From the NCBI GenBank assembly GCA_017857395.1, contig JAFMDF010000016.1:1-64000 (forward strand): a stretch of DNA of 64,000 nt. Direction: 5' to 3'. The notes under the pieces are model-generated. The model ran no database searches. It saw only the letters and a program-made list of their open reading frames with translations, and was not told the origin of the DNA. Below are positions 60,650 to 64,000 of the stretch, piece by piece (positions within the stretch are counted from its first letter, which is position 1; each line of letters starts with the position of its first letter). A program made the translations under genes and the position numbers. The DNA is from Bacteroidota bacterium. Its GTDB lineage: Bacteria > Bacteroidota > Bacteroidia > Chitinophagales > Saprospiraceae.

Positions 60650-63433
60650 CTAATACTTCATTAAGAACTCTGTCAGATTCCCGTCTTTTGCTAAGCCTAA
60701 TTTTTTTCGAAGCCGATATCGCTTATTTTCAATTCCCCGAATAGAGATGTGAAGTAAAGGAGCAATTTCTTTGGAGGTCAAATTCATCTTTAGGTAGGCC
60801 GCTAATTGCAAATCCCCAGGAGTCAATTGTGGAAAATCTACTTTTAATTTTTTTAGAAAAAGCTCATGCACCTGGTTGAAGTTTTTTTCGAATAATTCCC
60901 AATCCTGTTTGGAAGTCAGGTGCGTATCAATGAGGTGTAACAGTTGCTGGTAATCTTTGCTTTTAATAGACCCATCTGATTTTTTCTTATGTAGCAGGAG
61001 TTCATTTTTAATTTGCAGCAGGATTTCATTTTTCTGCACTAAATTCATCGTCGAATTGGCGAGTTGTTTACTTTTATTGACGATATCTAAATGCAATTTT
61101 TCGTTATCGGCTTGCATCTGTTGTTCCGCAAGAAAGCGTTTTTGGTCAGCTTGCATCTGTTGTTTGGTCGCTTCAAATTCTTTTTTCTGATAGCGCTGCA
61201 ATAGCCAAAGGAGCGCAATAAATCCTAAAAAATAAAATAAATAAGCGAGCCAAGTTTGAGACCAATGCGGTAGTATTTCAAATTTGACGGAAGTAGATTG
61301 ATGCCCAAATTTTGATTCTACTATAAAAGTATATTTTCCTGAGTGCAGATTGAAATATTCTTTTTCCGATTTTTCTGTCCACGGGGACCAGTTATTTTCT
61401 AAACCTAAAAGCCGATAACGGAAAAGGGGCATGTTAGTATAATGCGGTTGATAAAAATGAAACCGAAGTCGATTTTGATAACTTTTTAAACGCAAAGACG
61501 CCTCTTGAAGGACTACTTTTTGGATGGAATCTTCTTCCAAAAACTCTAGTCGATTTATCGTTACCTTGGGATAGTTTTCGATAGTATCTTGCATTAAATT
61601 TGCTGCATGGAGCATTGCATAACCATCATCCAGACAAAACAGGTATTTTCCATCAGAGAGCGTAATAATATTTTCATAATCACCCACTAGAGGAAGGGAA
61701 AGTGTATTTTTTTTATCGTTGATAAAACAATTAACCTGATGTGGCAATACTTCAAACCAATCCCCCTCCTTTCCTTGACAAATTTTTCCCTGTATTTTTT
61801 CTAATGGAAAATGATTAAAATCACGAGAACGTTCAAATTGCTTGGTTTTTTCGTTGAACCAAAGCCATTTTTTTTCTGATTGCACAAATACTTGTCCTTC
61901 CTCATAAATCAAAGCCATTTTTTTATCTGAAGGCAGTCCATCTTTTTCAGAAAACTTATGAATCAAAGCCACTTCTTTTTTTGTATTATCTAAAAAAACT
62001 CGGTACAAACCTTCCAAAGGATGCGCCAACCAAATAGCCCCTTTCTTGTCAATGACCATTTCCTTTACAGGTTCTGAAAATCCATTTATTCGATGGGCAA
62101 GTGACCATTTACCTATTTTATTTTTTTTAAAAACAACCATTCCCGAATAAGTACCTTGAATTAACAAGTCTTTATTTTCGGTAAGATATTGGGTCGTCCA
62201 TCCACCACTATTCGAAGATATTTTATTGATTTTATGATTTTTAGAGATGGAAAACGTCCCTTCATTATGACCACCTAATAATTCATCTCCAAAAACTTTT
62301 AACTCCCATACCTGACCTTGAGTGCCAGAAATAAATTGAAACTTATTTGAGGAAAATGTATTTTTGGTACTTTTTTTCTTAAAAAACACCCCTCTGTTGG
62401 TACCTACATATAAATGATTATCAAATTCTGCTGCGGTATATACTGTTCCAAGTGTTCCATTTACATCTTTAAAAAACAACAAAGTATTCTTCACATTGAC
62501 TATGGCAACCCCTTTGTCTAATCCCAACCACAGGTTACCACTAGTATCTTCTAAAAGCGATAATACTGTATTATCTGGTAAACCTTGCTCCCGATTCAAA
62601 TGAATTTTTTTATTCCCATTTTTATCTAAAATATAGACCCCTTTAAGAATGGTTCCAAAGGCATAGCTGCCATTCGACAATTGAATCCCTTTGTTGAGTT
62701 GATTGGTCTTAAATTCTTTTTGCAAGGGAATATTCCAAATATTGATTTCCTCGTTATCCCATACATATACGCCATGATGTTCGGTGCCAATTAGCAACCC
62801 ACTTTCTTTATAAGGTAAAATAAATACGACTTTTTTATCGGAAAAGAATAGGGTAGAGGGTAATAATTTAAATTGGTTGGACGAGTTCATTTCGTAGATA
62901 CCGCCACCAATTTGCTGGAACAAAATACGCCCTCGAACAGCCTGTAAAAACATGATATTCCCTTCAGGCTTTATGCTTTCAACTTTGCCATTCGCATATT
63001 TATAAATGGCAGAAAAAGATTGAAAATAGATAAGTTCGCCGACCCTTAGGATGTTCCAAATTTCTTCTTTGGTTTCAATACTTATTTTTTTTGACAAGGA
63101 AAAATATTGCAACTGGTCGAGCGTATCTTTTTCCCAATACCCAAATTCATCATAATTTCCTTTGTAAATTCTACCTTTTTCATCAGCCGACACCACTCTA
63201 ATAATATCTTGATAACTGGGTTCAAAACTATTCCATTGACTTCCATCAAAAAAGATTAAGCCATCAGATGTTCCAAAACACATCCGATTATCCTCCATTT
63301 GCGTGATAGACCAAACTTGCTCGTTTAAAATATTAGGGTCAGTAAAGGCTATAACTTCTGGAACTTCTTGTGCTGTAGCAGCACTCAGAAATAGGTAAAA
63401 AAGCAGGAATAGTATGTTTTTTTTATTCTTCAA
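60650..63433 (-). CDS. One-piece membrane sensor: beta-propeller, Y_Y_Y domain and LuxR-type HTH
   Basis: 927 aa. There is a signal peptide, then about 630 residues of two-component-regulator propeller repeats (GTSDGLIFFDGSQWNSF, LLEDTSGNLWLGLDKGVAIVN, GAIWLAHPLEGLYRV). A Y_Y_Y-like domain (about 655-735, FRYRLLGLENNWSPWTEKSEKEYFNLHSGKYTF) follows, then one membrane helix (WLAYLFYFLGFIALLWLL), a coiled coil and a LuxR-type HTH at the C-terminus (DLQLAAYLKMNLTSKEIAPLLHISIRGIENKRYRLRKKLG). There is no histidine kinase or receiver domain, so glycan sensing outside would act directly on DNA binding inside. It is the likely regulator of the adjacent locus. Confidence 0.87.
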   Translation of the reverse strand: MKNKKNILFLLFYLFLSAATAQEVPEVIAFTDPNILNEQVWSITQMEDNRMCFGTSDGLIFFDGSQWNSFEPSYQDIIRVVSADEKGRIYKGNYDEFGYWEKDTLDQLQYFSLSKKISIETKEEIWNILRVGELIYFQSFSAIYKYANGKVESIKPEGNIMFLQAVRGRILFQQIGGGIYEMNSSNQFKLLPSTLFFSDKKVVFILPYKESGLLIGTEHHGVYVWDNEEINIWNIPLQKEFKTNQLNKGIQLSNGSYAFGTILKGVYILDKNGNKKIHLNREQGLPDNTVLSLLEDTSGNLWLGLDKGVAIVNVKNTLLFFKDVNGTLGTVYTAAEFDNHLYVGTNRGVFFKKKSTKNTFSSNKFQFISGTQGQVWELKVFGDELLGGHNEGTFSISKNHKINKISSNSGGWTTQYLTENKDLLIQGTYSGMVVFKKNKIGKWSLAHRINGFSEPVKEMVIDKKGAIWLAHPLEGLYRVFLDNTKKEVALIHKFSEKDGLPSDKKMALIYEEGQVFVQSEKKWLWFNEKTKQFERSRDFNHFPLEKIQGKICQGKEGDWFEVLPHQVNCFINDKKNTLSLPLVGDYENIITLSDGKYLFCLDDGYAMLHAANLMQDTIENYPKVTINRLEFLEEDSIQKVVLQEASLRLKSYQNRLRFHFYQPHYTNMPLFRYRLLGLENNWSPWTEKSEKEYFNLHSGKYTFIVESKFGHQSTSVKFEILPHWSQTWLAYLFYFLGFIALLWLLQRYQKKEFEATKQQMQADQKRFLAEQQMQADNEKLHLDIVNKSKQLANSTMNLVQKNEILLQIKNELLLHKKKSDGSIKSKDYQQLLHLIDTHLTSKQDWELFEKNFNQVHELFLKKLKVDFPQLTPGDLQLAAYLKMNLTSKEIAPLLHISIRGIENKRYRLRKKLGLAKDGNLTEFLMKY

Positions 63434-63694
63434 TATTTAGCCTATAAACAGATAAGTACAAGGATTGAAGGAAACGCTCATTATCAGCTATTTACATATA
63501 AACCCATTGCCCGAATAATTAACAGGCATTACTTAAAAGTGGTTTGTAATAAGATTTTTACATCAATATTACAGAAAAGAAATGGAAACCTGGCGAAGTT
63601 AGTGCTTATTCTAAATTTCTTAAATAAAGGACCGCTTAGGCTCTTACACAAATTTTAAGACCAACAAATTGTCGATATTTTAAAATGTCGATAA

Positions 63695-63967
63695 TTATGC
63701 GGCTTTTGATTGAATACCGTAAATAGTATTTAGAGCGGCGATTTCTTTATTGATATTAAAGTGATGTTGTTCTAATTGCGAAAGTTCTTTGGCATCTAGG
63801 GATTTACTATTTTTTATGATTGCAAGAGTGTGGGGGATTTGCTGTTGAGTCAAAGCTAATAAAGCAGTAATATTCTGAATACCCATTGGCGTATTTTTAT
63901 ATTTTCTGGCACTAGCTTTAGTTACAAATTCTTTAGCTCTTAATTTTTTTAAGTCATATGCAGCCAT
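63695..63967 (-). CDS. Unknown 90-aa helical protein
   Basis: A 90-residue protein, basic N-terminal half (DLKKLRAKEFVTKASARKYKNT) and mainly helical (ITALLALTQQQIPHTLAIIKNSKSLDAKELSQLEQHHFNINKEIAALN). There is no signal peptide or membrane segment. I recognise no family. It is separated from the sensor-regulator gene by 260 bp that hold nothing I can identify. Confidence 0.5.
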   Translation of the reverse strand: MAAYDLKKLRAKEFVTKASARKYKNTPMGIQNITALLALTQQQIPHTLAIIKNSKSLDAKELSQLEQHHFNINKEIAALNTIYGIQSKAA

Positions 63968-64000
63968 TCGAGGGGAATAATCTTCCCAACCAATCTGCTG

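Noticed and set aside
1-64000. CRISPR array, rRNA, tRNA or prophage
   Set aside because: No regularly spaced repeats, no rRNA-like or cloverleaf sequences and no phage structural genes were recognised on either strand.

Overview
The window is AT-rich chromosomal DNA of a Bacteroidota bacterium, probably of the Saprospiraceae/Chitinophagaceae kind. The evidence is SusC/SusD pairs, TonB receptors with carboxypeptidase-like N-termini, type IX secretion (T9SS) C-terminal sorting domains, LytS/LytTR regulators, promoters with the Bacteroidota -7 box TAnnTTTG and little use of Shine-Dalgarno sites. The genus assignment is inference.

Region 1 (1-23.6 kb) is the unusual part. Fourteen promoters share one architecture: two 8-bp direct repeats of TTCAGAAT with an 11-bp period, then 7 bp, then TAnnTTTG. 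Twelve of the fourteen span exactly 34 bp. They precede a universal stress protein, a probable small RNA (758-857), a SET-domain protein, two low-molecular-weight phosphatases linked to two paralogous small proteins, a TraR/DksA protein, a short acidic protein, a GNAT-nitrilase fusion, an ATP-grasp/ATP-grasp/desuccinylase operon, an untranslated locus near 12.5-13.4 kb, a TauD-amidotransferase pair, a complete arginine-to-spermidine operon and an aminotransferase. None was seen in the other 40 kb. An OmpR-type response regulator with a minimal-sensor histidine kinase (3028-4667) lies among the sites. OmpR-family regulators bind tandem direct repeats at about this spacing, so the inference is a single local regulon. 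It also contains a 1.33-kb IS630-like element with a broken frame and a truncated aminotransferase copy.

Region 2 (23.8-36 kb) is a carbohydrate and outer-membrane block on the minus strand: a CE15-like glucuronoyl esterase, a GH51 arabinofuranosidase, a large sugar dehydrogenase/PKD/cytochrome c lipoprotein, a NIPSNAP-like lipoprotein and a TonB-type receptor with an odd C-terminal extension. A LytS/LytTR pair diverges from it, followed by YceI.

Region 3 (36.9-49.6 kb, plus strand) has a GH113-like hydrolase, gene debris (an intradiol dioxygenase tail and a 147-bp exact copy of part of the receptor at 47.1 kb), two xylose-isomerase-like TIM barrels, an RND efflux trio, a secreted protein and a TonB-type receptor.

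Region 4 (49.8-63.4 kb, minus strand) is a polysaccharide utilisation locus: SusD, SusC, two glycoamylase-like (possibly GH144 beta-1,2-glucanase) enzymes, a repeat-built T9SS protein and a one-piece membrane sensor/HTH regulator. Extragenic palindromes punctuate regions 2-4.
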